The notes: generated by a model not told the origin, from the sequence alone. A stretch of 64,000 nucleotides of DNA from Thiocapsa sp. (GCF_018399035.1 NZ_CP073760.1:4650501-4714500); one strand, 5' to 3'. Counted from the first letter of the stretch, positions 46,701 to 55,516 are shown. Translations and numbers: made by a program.

Positions 46701-46978
46701 AGGGCGTGTCTGTGGTGGACGCCGTGGTGGACGCGGTTCAGACCCGCCTGCGCCCCATCGCCATGACGACCCTGACCACCCTCTGCGGCCTGTCGCCGCT
46801 GGTCTTTCTGCCCGGCGAAGGCACCGAGCTTTATCGCGGTGTGGGGGTAATTGTCTTGTTCGGGTTGATGGGTGCGGCGACGGTGACCGTCACCTTTCTG
46901 CCGGCTTTGACTGTGGTCGTGCTGTCGTGGGGGGAGAAGCGGGCGACGAAGAGCGAGTTGCCGTTGTCAATGAATTGA
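43788..46978 (+). pseudogene. RND efflux pump (AcrB/MexB superfamily), one frameshift near the 3' end
   Basis: The first frame gives 902 residues: VPVQMIPDLETRTVTVETRW-type start (IPVQMIPDLETRTVTVE), the TM4 motif GMTVDNSIVVLENIERHRR, LASTMTTILVFLPILFIEEE, and porter domains. At about 46490 (ttcccgctgctgatatgacc) one base is missing between LLI and MTA, giving a stop. The next frame continues MTAIPLGIAGGIVGLALLNL, MITMLGFLILMGTVVNNPIL and MTTLTTLCGLSPLVFLPGEG to 46978. Restored length would be about 1063 residues, the family norm. It would pump metals, solvents or drugs by proton exchange. If real, the shift removes the last transmembrane bundle and kills the pump. Confidence 0.85.
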
Positions 46979-47108
46979 GCCGGCTCCGTTTCCCTTGCAT
47001 GAGATCCGGGAGAGCCACGGCGTCGAGCCATGATGGCACGTCTTCTGCGCTAAACTTGACAAGACCGACCACCCGATTCAGCCAATCAAGTAAGTCCGGA
47101 GCCCGACC

Positions 47109-47369
47109 ATGCCGACACCAACCATCAATCCGGACTTCGCCCCGGTGCTGGAGCCCCTCGGGAACGGTGCCGGCGATTTCTTCCTCGCCGCCGGTCTGTA
47201 CCAAGCGCACAAGATCAGCTTCGGCGCCGCCGCGGCCCTCGCCGGCCTTGGCTACGAGGAGTTCCACTACCGGCTTAAGGAGCACTTCGGTCACGGCTTT
47301 GTCATCGCCGACGAAACCGTGGAGGACGACCTGCGGCTCGTCGAAGCGCTCGTGGACCGGCGCTCGTGA
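47109..47369 (+). CDS. UPF0175-type antitoxin
   Basis: An 86-residue protein. LAAGLYQAHKISFGAAAALA, GLGYEEFHYRLKEHFGHGFV match the small helical UPF0175 proteins that pair with DUF3368 PIN toxins. Its stop overlaps the toxin's GTG start (GTGA). The partner is interrupted by a stop codon, so this may be an orphan antitoxin. Confidence 0.75.
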   Translation: MPTPTINPDFAPVLEPLGNGAGDFFLAAGLYQAHKISFGAAAALAGLGYEEFHYRLKEHFGHGFVIADETVEDDLRLVEALVDRRS

Positions 47370-47854
47370 GACTCGTCACCAATGCCAGCCCTCTGATCTT
47401 CCTCGCGAAGATTGAGTTGCTTCCGATGCTGCGGAGCTGCTTCTTGCAGGTTCTCGCACCACCGGCGGTGGTGGCCGAGACCAGATTGGATCTGCCAGGC
47501 TTCATCGAATGCAGGGAATGATCCGAGATCGGGCATGCGTTCGTTCGCGACGCGATCGGCACCCTGCATCGGGGGGAGGTGGAAGCCATCGTCCTGGCAC
47601 GCGAGCAGGGCATCGATCTCGTTGCCATCGACGACAAAGCCGCCCGGAGCAGAGCCAGTCAGATGGGCCTGAGGCCCATCGGCACCCTTGGCCTGATCGT
47701 TTTGGCCAACCGCCTGGGCCACCTCGACGCATCGACCGCGATGACCAAGGTCGATGAGCTTGTGGACATCCACGGCCTCTATCTCTCGAGCCAGGTTCGC
47801 CGGCAAATCCGCAGCCAGCTCGGAGGATCATTCACGGGCACGCTCAAGCGCTGA
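47366..47854 (+). pseudogene. DUF3368 PIN toxin with an in-frame stop
   Basis: GTG start at 47366: VRLVTNASPLIFLAKIELLP (first Asp position replaced by the family's N-A-S-P-L), then APPAVVAETRLDLPGF. A TGA at 47519-47521 stops it after 51 codons. Downstream in the same frame the rest is intact: TLHRGEVEAIVLAREQGIDL, AIDDKAARSRASQMGLRPIG, KVDELVDIHGLYLSSQVRRQ. A TGG-to-TGA change (E-W-S) would explain it. The last codons lie in the 83-bp repeat that flanks the group II intron at 47.8-49.9 kb. Confidence 0.75.
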
Positions 47855-47899
47855 ACGCGACTTAAAGGTCGGTGAGCCATGAAGTAATTCAGCCTGGCC
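47817..47899. repeat. 83-bp direct repeat, copy 1 (copy 2 at 49912-49994)
   Basis: Runs from agctcggaggatcattcacg to gtaattcagcctggcc, identical at 49912-49994, offset 2095 bp. It covers the end of the DUF3368 toxin frame and the start of domain I-like sequence (ggtcggtgagccatgaagt). The second copy lies just after the 3' end of the intron and is followed by ccttttccccttttc, similar to the 3' exon ccttttcccctctttt. Confidence 0.85.
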
Positions 47900-49890
47900 G
47901 TTCGCAGTAACAACAGTAAGTCTAGCGGGTTGAAGTCCCGTCCGAGGAGTTGTCCGTACGACTCGGTAGCATGAGGAAGCGGCGTCTTGGTAACAAGGGG
48001 TCGTAAGTTTCCCCCCAGCAAAAGAGCAGGCCGTAACGCAAGTGAACCTAGAGGTAGCCTCGTAATATTAGGTTGGAGACGCCGACCCTGTGGACAGAAG
48101 GGGAAGGTCGTTGGGTGGCCATTGGAAGAACGGAAGTGATGGTCATCGTCTCTCGGGGTAGCAGGGGCGGCATGTACTTGAAGACTGATCTGTCCAGTGC
48201 TGGAGATCCATGACGGGGGTGGAGAGAGGCCACCGACGGCGGCGTATAAGGCAACGAAATCGTCGCCGCCCGTCATGGAAGTCGGAGGGGTTCGTAGTAC
48301 CGTTTGAGACTGGGGGACAACACAACCCTCGGTCGAGGGAAGGGACCCTACTTTGTTCACGCAACCAACGAGTGGAGGATCAGGGGATTGCCATGTCGCT
48401 AATCACCCCGGAGACGATCAGGACACTTCAGAGGAAGCTCTACGCTAAGGCCAAGCAAGAACCGGCCTACCGCTTCTACGCGCTCTATGACAAGGTGTAC
48501 CGGGAGGACATCCTCCGTCACGCCTGGAATCTTGTCCGGTCAAACGCAGGCAGCCCGGGATTGACGGGGTCAGCTTCGCGGCCATTGAGCAAGGCGAAGG
48601 GGTAGAGGGGTTTCTGCAGGAGATCGCACAGGAACTGCGCGAGAAAAGCTACCGCGCCCAACCGGTACGGCGTGTGATGATCCCCAAAGGGGATGGCCGC
48701 GAACGGCCGCTGGGGATACCCACCATCCGCGACCGCGTGGTGCAAATGGCCGTCAAGCTGGTGATCGAGCCGATTTTCGAGGCGGACTTTACGCCGCACT
48801 CCTATGGGTTTCGACCCAAACGCTCGGCGCACGATGCCATCGACGATATTGCCAACGCACTCTGGGCCGGACACACTCATGTCATTGATGCCGATCTGTC
48901 GAGCTACTTCGACACGATCCCCCACGCTAACCTCATGGCGGTGGTGGCCGAACGCATTGTCGACGGACGCCTCCTGGCGCTTCTGAAGCAATGGCTGAAG
49001 GCACCCGTCATCGGCGTGGACGATCAAGGAAAACGCAGGACGGTCGGTGGAGGAAAAGCCAACCGGGTTGGCACGCCGCAAGGTGGTGTCATCTCCCCGC
49101 TGTTGTCGAATCTCTACCTGCATCTGCTCGATCGCATCTGGGACCGGCATCGGCTGAAAGACGAGCTGGGGGCACACATCGTCCGCTATGCGGACGACTT
49201 TGTCGTGCTCTGTAAGCAGGGTGTGGAAGAACCGCTGAACGTGGTGCGCCACGTCATGGATCGACTGGGTTTGACGCTCAATGAGACCAAGACCCACGTG
49301 GTGGACGCCAAGGAGACGGGCTTTGACTTTCTGGGTTTTACGCTCCAGATGAGTCGAGGCGCCAACACCGGCAAATGGTACCCAAACGTACGTCCGTCGG
49401 ACAAAGCTGTGGGTAAAATCACGGCGAAAGTGACGGAACTAACGCGACGGGAGTTGACCTGCATCCCGCTGGATGATGTGGTTGGAAGCGTGAACCGCAG
49501 CCTTCGCGGCTGGGCGAACTATTTCCATTTCCGCAATTCCAGTCTGGCGATGAGTAAGGTTAGGAACCACGCCGAACAGCGGCTGCGAATCCACTTGCGC
49601 AAGCGACACAAGGTCAAGACCTGGGGTGCGGGTTACGCCAAATTCCCGTCTCACGACCTCTATGACCGCCATGGACTGCACCCACTCCCGAAAGGACCCG
49701 GCTGGAAGACGGCGCATGCCTTGGTGTGAAGAACATCGGAAAGCCGTGTGCGGGAGAACCGCATGCACGGTTTGATGAGGGAGGGCTGGGAGTCACAGCC
49801 ATGTCCTGGCTATTTAGGCACCGCGAAACGAAAGGCGCGGAAACAGATAAGCCACGGCTACCGTAATTGGCGACCTGCTCTCTACTCTAC
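47830..49890 (+). mobile_element. Group II intron of a second family (with frameshifted RT)
   Basis: Domain I-type sequence (ggtcggtgagccatgaagt, cgggttgaagtcccgtc, ggaagcggcgtcttggtaac) leads to the RT gene. A canonical domain V is at 49741-49774 (aagccgtgtgcgggagaacc...cacggtttg), followed by domain VI and the end ctctactctac near 49890. The exact 5' end was not found (no GUGYG at the expected place) and may lie inside the 83-bp repeat. Different sequence from the intron array at 3.6 kb and from the remnant at 21 kb: three intron families in one window. Confidence 0.8.
48394..49729 (+). pseudogene. Group II intron reverse transcriptase/maturase, two frameshifts
   Basis: Start 48394 (MSLITPETIRTLQRKLYAKA). 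One G is lost at about 48560 before GIDGVSFAAIEQGEG and another at about 48601 before VEGFLQEIAQELREKSYRAQ; both are in G runs. From 48602 the frame is open: PKGDGRERPLGIPTIRDRVV, SYGFRPKRSAHDAIDDIANA, TPQGGVISPLLSNLYLHLLD, VRYADDFVVLCKQG (catalytic YADD), the maturase region (FLGFTLQMSRG), VNRSLRGWANYFHFRNSS. No HNH domain. Length would be about 445 residues. Confidence 0.82.
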
Positions 49891-49911
49891 CCTTTTCCCC
49901 TCTTTTCCCCT

Positions 49912-49994
49912 AGCTCGGAGGATCATTCACGGGCACGCTCAAGCGCTGAACGCGACTTAAAGGTCGGTGAGCCATGAAGTAATTCAGCCTGGCC
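49912..49994. repeat. 83-bp direct repeat, copy 2
   Basis: Exact repeat of 47817-47899, about 20 bases downstream of the intron's 3' end. It could be the beginning of a second, internally deleted intron copy, because the sequence after it resumes with a stretch like the 3' exon. Confidence 0.85.
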
Positions 49995-50034
49995 CCTTTT
50001 CCCCTTTTCGGACTCTCGGCTGGTTCCGGTTGGC

Positions 50035-50175
50035 GTGTTGGAGCGAACCGTCGCGACGGAAGCCCTTGATGGATATGAGGTCCACCTGGATGGCAAGACC
50101 AAGGCAACCAAACGGACGACACAACGCCCGGATGCCGGACAGAGGCGTCGCTTCGACATCTTCGAAGCGCGCTGA
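50035..50175 (+). CDS. Possible small or partial protein, unrecognised
   Basis: A 46-codon frame from GTG 50035: VLERTVATEALDGYEVHLDG, KTKATKRTTQRPDAGQRRRF, DIFEAR. It ends 8 bases before the methyltransferase stop (convergent). No ribosome site and no family recognised. It may be the C-terminal tail of a lost gene. Confidence 0.25.
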   Translation: MLERTVATEALDGYEVHLDGKTKATKRTTQRPDAGQRRRFDIFEAR

Positions 50176-50182
50176 TCGGATC

Positions 50183-52681
50183 TCAGAAGAGAGATGCTTG
50201 TACGCCGATGTCCGTTGGGTATGAGGCTGGAGTTTGGACCTGTTTGCCTTGCTCTTTGTGGATCTGTTGTGACATCGATGCGCAACCATCCAGGACATGC
50301 TCGAAGGCGACCAACCCATCTGCTGCCGTACGTCCCGCGCACAGCTCTACGAGCGCCTGACTGTAGACGACGATCCGGACATCGTTGAGCGACAGGTGCC
50401 GTCCGGTGCTGTTGAAGCGACGGACTTTTTCCGTCGCCGCTGTCGCCGCGGCCTCCAGAGCCTTCTCGACCGCGACCAGTGGGCGGCGATCCGCGGCCAC
50501 CTTCCGGCAGACCATCAGCACATCCAGATCGATCGGCGACTTCGCGGCCAGTTTCGGCATGGCGACCGACATCTCTGCTTTGACCGGTTGGGCCTGAACC
50601 AGCCTGAAACCGGCCCCGAGCACCGAAGCGGCCACCGACGTCCACCCATCCTCGCGCGAGTGATGGTAAGAGAACACCAAGAGTCCCTCGTCTTTGAGAG
50701 CGCGATGGCACTCGGTGAAAACGCCTTTCAGCTTGTCCGAGAAGCGGTCGGACTCCGTGTCCTGCACTTCCCGAGGATGACGGGTCGTGTCCGGAGTCTC
50801 CGCGTCTGCCTCTCCGAACCAGAGCCGATGCCAGACATGGAAGAAATCCGCCAGCTCGGAATAATGCACGTTGTCGTAGAAGGGCGGATCCGTGACCACG
50901 GCATCCACGCTGCGGTCGGGGAGATCCGTAGCGGCCGAGTCCCCACAGGAGAGATAGACCGCTCCAGGCGCCAATCCGGACGACGGCCAAGCGTCCAGTA
51001 CGTCGGCCCCCATGGGGCGACTCTTGCCGAAGAGCTTGCGCCCCGCCGGTTTTCCGGCGGATCGGTCCAGGGTGATCTCGAAGGGCGCGGCCTTGTAGTC
51101 GACAGCGCGCAGCAGCCGCGATTGAAACAGGTTCAGGAAGGAGCCGGAGCTTTTGCTCGTGCCCCAGAGGTTAGCCTCGATGGGGGTGCGCTCGGGCTTG
51201 AGGACATGGTGCGAGAACATGTGTCGGACTGCCCCGGTGCCCTCGCCCTTGTAGCTCGCGAACAGATTGTTGAACTCCAGCACCCCGGACAGCAGTATGA
51301 AGAGTGCGTCCCGCTCCGCACACGTCGGCAAATCGCCGATCGCACCGGCCAGCAGACCGATGGCCAGCAGTTGGCGGCTGTTGAAAAACTGGTCCCAACG
51401 GCGATAGCCGTAGTTCAGGACCTGGCGGGTGTTGTATCCCGATTGAATCTCGACCTGCGGGATTGGCGGCGCTAAGACCTCAAATGCGTGACAGGCGTCT
51501 TGGTAGGCCGCCTCGTCCGCGGGCGTCGCCCGCAGATACTCCTTGGTGCCGTCTGCACGCAGAACCAGCTTCGCGTAGAGCCTGTGTCGAGGCGGCTCAC
51601 CTTGGGCACGCGCGGTCTTCGCAATCGGAAACCGGCTGCCGCAATGCCCGCAGTGAGCACTCGCGCCGACCGCAGGTCCTGCATGGGGATCGAAGGTCTG
51701 TTGGCAGGCGGGACAGCGGACCAGCTGGTCGGTGAACTTCGCGGGGAACACCTCGCCGCAGTGGGCGCAGATCACCTGAACGCCGGGATGCTTCTTCACA
51801 TAGGCGTGCTTCGCGAAGATTCGGCTCGAGAACAGATCTACCGGCGTACTGCACTCCGGACAGTCGAGCTGCTTCACCCAAAACCAGTAGAGGACATCGC
51901 AGGGCTCGCCGTTGCCGTCCCGGCTGGCGTGAAGCGCCCGAATCCGTGGGGCCGCAGTCGCTTCGAGCTGGGCAAACAGATTCAGCAGGCGGGTTCGGTC
52001 GATCGGCGCCAAGGCTGTTCGAACGACGCGCCAAGCGACCGGATTGATGTCCCGCCCGATCACGGTACAACCCAGCTTGTGGGCCTCCCCGATTGTGGTT
52101 CCGCTGCCCATGAACGGATCGTAGATCACCGGCCCCGGCAGTTTGACTGCGCTCGCATAGAGATCCATGACCGCCGTTCCCTTGGGCGTCGCGCAGCCCA
52201 GGATCACCGCCCGGAACACGCTGCCGAGGCGCTGCGCCCACCACTTGTGGGTATGGTAGATCGGACGCCAGACCTCCTTACGCCAGCTCTCCACCTCCGC
52301 GATGTCGCTCAGATACTCGAAGGGAAAGCCGTCCTCGATTGCTCGTATGCCCGGTTCGCCGAGCACTGCCTCGCCATAGGACTCGCCGGACTCCGCAACC
52401 ATCATTCCGGCAAGATCGGTCAGGGCGGCAGCGACCTGATGAGGGGCTTTCTCGACGAGCTGACGCAAGGAAGGCGGGAGTCGCCCTGCGATCAGGAGCA
52501 GCTCGTCGAACGGAATTTCAAGCACCCCGGCGAGGCGGGCAAGCAAGGTTTCCGAAGGCGGTGTTGCCCCGGATTCAACGCGGGAAAGATGGGCGGGGTC
52601 GATCCGGCAGCGAGACGCGGCCGCGCGCAGCGATAGGCCGAGTTGTTCGCGGCGGGTCTTGATGACGTCGTGGATGGTCAT
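50183..52681 (-). CDS. DNA methyltransferase fused to an N-terminal XRE helix-turn-helix
   Basis: An 832-residue protein. Residues 1-70 are a Cro/C1-type HTH (MTIHDVIKTRREQLGLSLRA, RIDPAHLSRVESGATPPSET). The methylase part has YHTHKWWAQRLGSVFRAVIL, motif I DPFMGSGTTIGEAHKLGCTV, GRDINPVAWRVV, several zinc ribbons (CPECS, CAHCG, CPACQ, CGHCG, about 270-360) and motif IV VTDPPFYDNVHYSELADFFH, then LLVFSYHHSREDGWTSVAAS. The K-W-W-A start and DPPF-Y-D-N place it with DUF1156-like adenine/cytosine-N4 methylases. The C-terminus QASLF resembles a clamp-binding motif. No restriction gene is adjacent; it may be solitary, self-regulated, or part of a defence set. Confidence 0.85.
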   Translation of the reverse strand: MTIHDVIKTRREQLGLSLRAAASRCRIDPAHLSRVESGATPPSETLLARLAGVLEIPFDELLLIAGRLPPSLRQLVEKAPHQVAAALTDLAGMMVAESGESYGEAVLGEPGIRAIEDGFPFEYLSDIAEVESWRKEVWRPIYHTHKWWAQRLGSVFRAVILGCATPKGTAVMDLYASAVKLPGPVIYDPFMGSGTTIGEAHKLGCTVIGRDINPVAWRVVRTALAPIDRTRLLNLFAQLEATAAPRIRALHASRDGNGEPCDVLYWFWVKQLDCPECSTPVDLFSSRIFAKHAYVKKHPGVQVICAHCGEVFPAKFTDQLVRCPACQQTFDPHAGPAVGASAHCGHCGSRFPIAKTARAQGEPPRHRLYAKLVLRADGTKEYLRATPADEAAYQDACHAFEVLAPPIPQVEIQSGYNTRQVLNYGYRRWDQFFNSRQLLAIGLLAGAIGDLPTCAERDALFILLSGVLEFNNLFASYKGEGTGAVRHMFSHHVLKPERTPIEANLWGTSKSSGSFLNLFQSRLLRAVDYKAAPFEITLDRSAGKPAGRKLFGKSRPMGADVLDAWPSSGLAPGAVYLSCGDSAATDLPDRSVDAVVTDPPFYDNVHYSELADFFHVWHRLWFGEADAETPDTTRHPREVQDTESDRFSDKLKGVFTECHRALKDEGLLVFSYHHSREDGWTSVAASVLGAGFRLVQAQPVKAEMSVAMPKLAAKSPIDLDVLMVCRKVAADRRPLVAVEKALEAAATAATEKVRRFNSTGRHLSLNDVRIVVYSQALVELCAGRTAADGLVAFEHVLDGCASMSQQIHKEQGKQVQTPASYPTDIGVQASLF

Positions 52682-52753
52682 GGCGACAGGGTAAGGAGTG
52701 TTGACGGATCAGTCAACAGGCAGGGTTAGGGGTCAAAGGCAGGGGTCCAGGGG

Positions 52754-52793
52754 TCGGGTCTTGACTTTTGCCTTGGCAAGAGTCACGACCCGA
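52754..52793. repeat. 19-bp inverted repeat upstream of the methyltransferase
   Basis: tcgggtcttgacttttgcc (52754-52772) and ggcaagagtcacgacccga (52775-52793) pair along almost the full length, with two or three mismatches. It lies between the methyltransferase start (52681) and the PIN remnant. It could be an operator for the XRE domain or a dispersed repeat or terminator. Confidence 0.5.
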
Positions 52794-52825
52794 CTCTGTT
52801 CCTCGCTCGGCAGCAAGGAGTGGCC

Positions 52826-52966
52826 TTAGCGCAGCTCGGCGCGGGTGATGGCGGAGATCGCAACCGCGTTTGCCATCAAGGCCGCCCGCATCCGCCGATC
52901 AAGCGACGGAGAGCGCTTTTTGAGGAAATAGCTCGAGATGTCCGTGTCGATGAGGTAACGGATCAT
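52826..52966 (-). pseudogene. Truncated PIN-domain (VapC/FitB-type) toxin
   Basis: MIRYLIDTDISSYFLKKRSP starts a VapC-like protein with the first Asp; AISAITRAELR brings the conserved Glu and is followed at once by a stop (taa). Only 46 of about 130 residues remain. The start overlaps the stop of an antitoxin fragment in ATGA. Confidence 0.7.
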
Positions 52967-53090
52967 GCCGACCAGTCTTCCCGCGGGTTGCGGGGCACCT
53001 CGACCGGATTCGACCGTTCCGACAGAAAATCTGCGGGCAGGGGCGCCTCGTCCAGCAGCATGAACAGCGATTGCAGCCCGTCGGAGTATA
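52963..53090 (-). pseudogene. C-terminal part of the matching VapB antitoxin
   Basis: The minus strand reads QSLFMLLDEAPLPADFLSER, SNPVEVPRNPREDWSA, the usual tail of VapB/MazE-like antitoxins of this subgroup (NPVEVPR-x-x-x-DW). Upstream (53091-53230) the frame (MAETMITTCNSRSVYSDGL) does not show the expected AbrB-like DNA-binding half, so it was probably lost. Confidence 0.5.
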
Positions 53091-53310
53091 CTGATCTCGA
53101 GTTGCAAGTCGTGATCATCGTTTCCGCCATCCGCACCAAGCGCCAGTTTCGGAGACGGGATATCGAGCTCCGAACTGGCGCTCAGGCGGCGCGTAACAGA
53201 AGCTCGATCTCTGTCGGCCGCCGCTATGTGCAGTGCGAATGATTGAGCCAAGCGCCTTTTTCTCCCGATGCGGATCATCCGCGCCCCGTCGTTCAGCAGG
53301 AGATCAGCCC

Positions 53311-54372
53311 ATGATCCAGTCAGTCAGGCCCCAGGCCAACGGCCAGTCCGGGCCGCCGGACATCGAGGCATTGGTGAGCTCTTTCATCGGCCGGATCGGC
53401 AATGGGCCGGGCAAGCGGCCGATAAAGCTCTTCATCGCCGTCGTCATCGTGCTCGCGCTGCTGTGGGGGGTGTTGTCCTCCTGGTACACGGTCCAGCCGG
53501 AGGAGCGTGCGGTGGTCAAGCGCTTCGGTGCCGTGATCGGCATCAATGACCCGGGCCTGCATTTCAAGATCCCGTTCGGCATCGATACGGTGCAGTTCGT
53601 CGCCACCGAGCGGGTGTTGAAACAGGAGTTCGGCTTCCGGACCACCGGCACCGGGGAGGGCGGGCGCACCACCTACAGCCCCCAACAGTTCGAGGATGAA
53701 TCGTTGATGCTGACCGGCGATCTCAACATGATCGACGTGGAATGGGTGGTGCAATACCGCATCAGCGACCCGATCAAGTTCCTCTATCAGATGCGCGAGC
53801 CGACCCGCACGCTGCGCGATATCTCGGAGTCGGTGATGCGGCGCATTGTCGGCAATATGCTCGGTTCCGAGGTGCTGACGGTCGGGCGCGTCGAGATCCA
53901 GCAAAAGGCCGGGGAGGAGATCCAGGCGCTGATGGATGCCTATGATGCCGGCATCCGGATCAACACCGTCGAGATGCAGGACGTGGTGCCGCCGCCGGCC
54001 GTGCAGCCGGCCTTCAACGAGGTCAACGAGGCCCGCCAGGAGCGCGAGCGGATGATCAACGAGGCGCAGAAGCGCGTGAATCAGGAGATCCCGAACGCCG
54101 AGGGGGCGGCGCTGCGCACCGTCGCCGAGGCCGAGGGCTATGCGACCGAGCGGGTCAATCGTGCAGAGGGCGAGAGTGCGCGCTTCTCGGCAGTACTCGC
54201 CGAGTATCAACAGGCCCCGGCCGTGACCCGCTCGCGGCTCTATCTCGAGACCATGAACGCGGTATTGCCGGGGATCGGCCAGGTGCTGGTCGTGCAGGAC
54301 GGCCAGATGGGTCCATTGCCGTTGCTTGAGCTCAATCGCCCAACCCAACCGGCGACCGGAGGTGGTCAATGA
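53311..54372 (+). CDS. hflK: HflK, SPFH-domain protease regulator
   Basis: A 353-residue protein from ATG 53311 with an aggag site. One transmembrane helix near the N-terminus (KLFIAVVIVLALLWGVLSSW), then the SPFH/band-7 domain (VQPEERAVVKRFGAVIGIND, GLHFKIPFGIDTVQFVATER) and a long helical region (NEVNEARQERERMINEAQKR). With HflC it forms a ring that encloses and regulates the FtsH protease. The gene spans a run of six G (ctgtgggggg) with the frame intact. The stop overlaps the hflC start (ATGA). Confidence 0.93.
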   Translation: MIQSVRPQANGQSGPPDIEALVSSFIGRIGNGPGKRPIKLFIAVVIVLALLWGVLSSWYTVQPEERAVVKRFGAVIGINDPGLHFKIPFGIDTVQFVATERVLKQEFGFRTTGTGEGGRTTYSPQQFEDESLMLTGDLNMIDVEWVVQYRISDPIKFLYQMREPTRTLRDISESVMRRIVGNMLGSEVLTVGRVEIQQKAGEEIQALMDAYDAGIRINTVEMQDVVPPPAVQPAFNEVNEARQERERMINEAQKRVNQEIPNAEGAALRTVAEAEGYATERVNRAEGESARFSAVLAEYQQAPAVTRSRLYLETMNAVLPGIGQVLVVQDGQMGPLPLLELNRPTQPATGGGQ

Positions 54373-55337
54373 AAGCGCTCCTGATCGCCGTTGCGGCGCT
54401 GGTGCTGGTCGTCGCCAGTGCTTTCATTCTCTACACCGTGGATGAGGCCGACCAGGCCATCATCGTGCAGTTCGGCCAACCCATCGGTGGCGTGATCACG
54501 GAGCCTGGCCTGAAGGTCAAGCTGCCGTGGCAGGATGTGCGTTATTTCGACAAGCGCCTGTTGGTCTGGGATGGCGATGTCACGCAGATACCGACCCTGG
54601 GCCGCGAGTTCATCCTGGTGGATACCACCGCGCGCTGGCGGATCGCCGATCCGCTGCTGTTCCTGACCAGTGTTCGCGACGAGGTCGGCGCGCGCACCCG
54701 CCTCGATGACATCATCGACTCGGTGGTGCGCGACATGGTGTCATCCACCGAGCTCGAGGAGATCGTGCGTTCCAAGGACTGGGAGGTCAATGTCGATGAA
54801 CTCGAGGACCCGACCCTGGCCGACCGCACCGATGTGAACCTGGAGATGCAGCCCAAGCTCGGTCGGCAACTGCTGGAGCAGGAGATCCTGGCCCGCGCCC
54901 GCGCCTCGATGCCGGCACTCGGCATTGAACTCGACGACGTGCGCATCAAACGCGTGAACTATATCAATTCGGTGCGCCAGCAGGTCGAGCAGCGCATGAT
55001 TGCCGAGCGGCAGTCGATCGCCGAGCGCTTCCGCTCCGAGGGCCGTGGTCGCAGCCAGGAGATTCTCGGCAATATGGAGCGGGACCTGCGGCGGATCCGC
55101 TCCGAGGCCGCGCGCGAGGCGGAGGAAATCCGCGGTGACGCGGATGCCGAGGCGACGCGCATCTATGGTGTCGCGTTCGGTGCCGACCCCGAGTTCTATT
55201 CGTTCTTCCGCACGCTGGAGAGCTACCACGCCCTCGGCGCCAACAGTACCCTGATGCTGCGCGCGGACTCCGACTTCTTCCGCTATTTGGAACGATCCCA
55301 GGGGATGGAGGAATCCCGGGTGGTGGGGCAGGAATAG
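54369..55337 (+). CDS. hflC: HflC, SPFH-domain protease regulator
   Basis: A 322-residue protein. MKALLIAVAALVLVVASAFI is the anchor helix, followed by band-7 sequence (DEADQAIIVQFGQPIGGVIT, GLKVKLPWQDVRYFDKRLLV) and a coiled coil (RFRSEGRGRSQEILGNMERD). The C-terminal SYHALGANSTLMLRADSDFF-like end is conserved. Coupled to hflK by a 4-base overlap. A terminator-like hairpin follows at 55464-55485. Confidence 0.93.
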   Translation: MKALLIAVAALVLVVASAFILYTVDEADQAIIVQFGQPIGGVITEPGLKVKLPWQDVRYFDKRLLVWDGDVTQIPTLGREFILVDTTARWRIADPLLFLTSVRDEVGARTRLDDIIDSVVRDMVSSTELEEIVRSKDWEVNVDELEDPTLADRTDVNLEMQPKLGRQLLEQEILARARASMPALGIELDDVRIKRVNYINSVRQQVEQRMIAERQSIAERFRSEGRGRSQEILGNMERDLRRIRSEAAREAEEIRGDADAEATRIYGVAFGADPEFYSFFRTLESYHALGANSTLMLRADSDFFRYLERSQGMEESRVVGQE

Positions 55338-55463
55338 TCCGGACAATGTCCTAACCGACGGAACACGGAACAAGAGGATTATCGGCGATCATGATCGGCC
55401 GCATCTTGCCGCGTTGATCAAGCTGCCGAGAAGGTGCATTTGAGCCGGTCACTGGTTGTTCAC

Positions 55464-55485
55464 AGACAGGCCTTTGGGCCTGTCT
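55464..55485. terminator. Rho-independent terminator after hflC
   Basis: agacaggcc / ggcctgtct with loop tttg, followed by tattttc. A 9-bp stem with a T-rich tail. Works for hflKC on the plus strand; the convergent glutathionyl-hydroquinone reductase gene ends at 55517. Confidence 0.8.
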
Positions 55486-55516
55486 TATTTTCAAACCCTT
55501 CTCATCTCCCTTCTTT

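Noticed and set aside
47519..47521. TGA in the DUF3368 gene as selenocysteine
   Set aside because: No Sec is known in this family, no SECIS-like hairpin was seen, and Trp to stop by one base is simpler.
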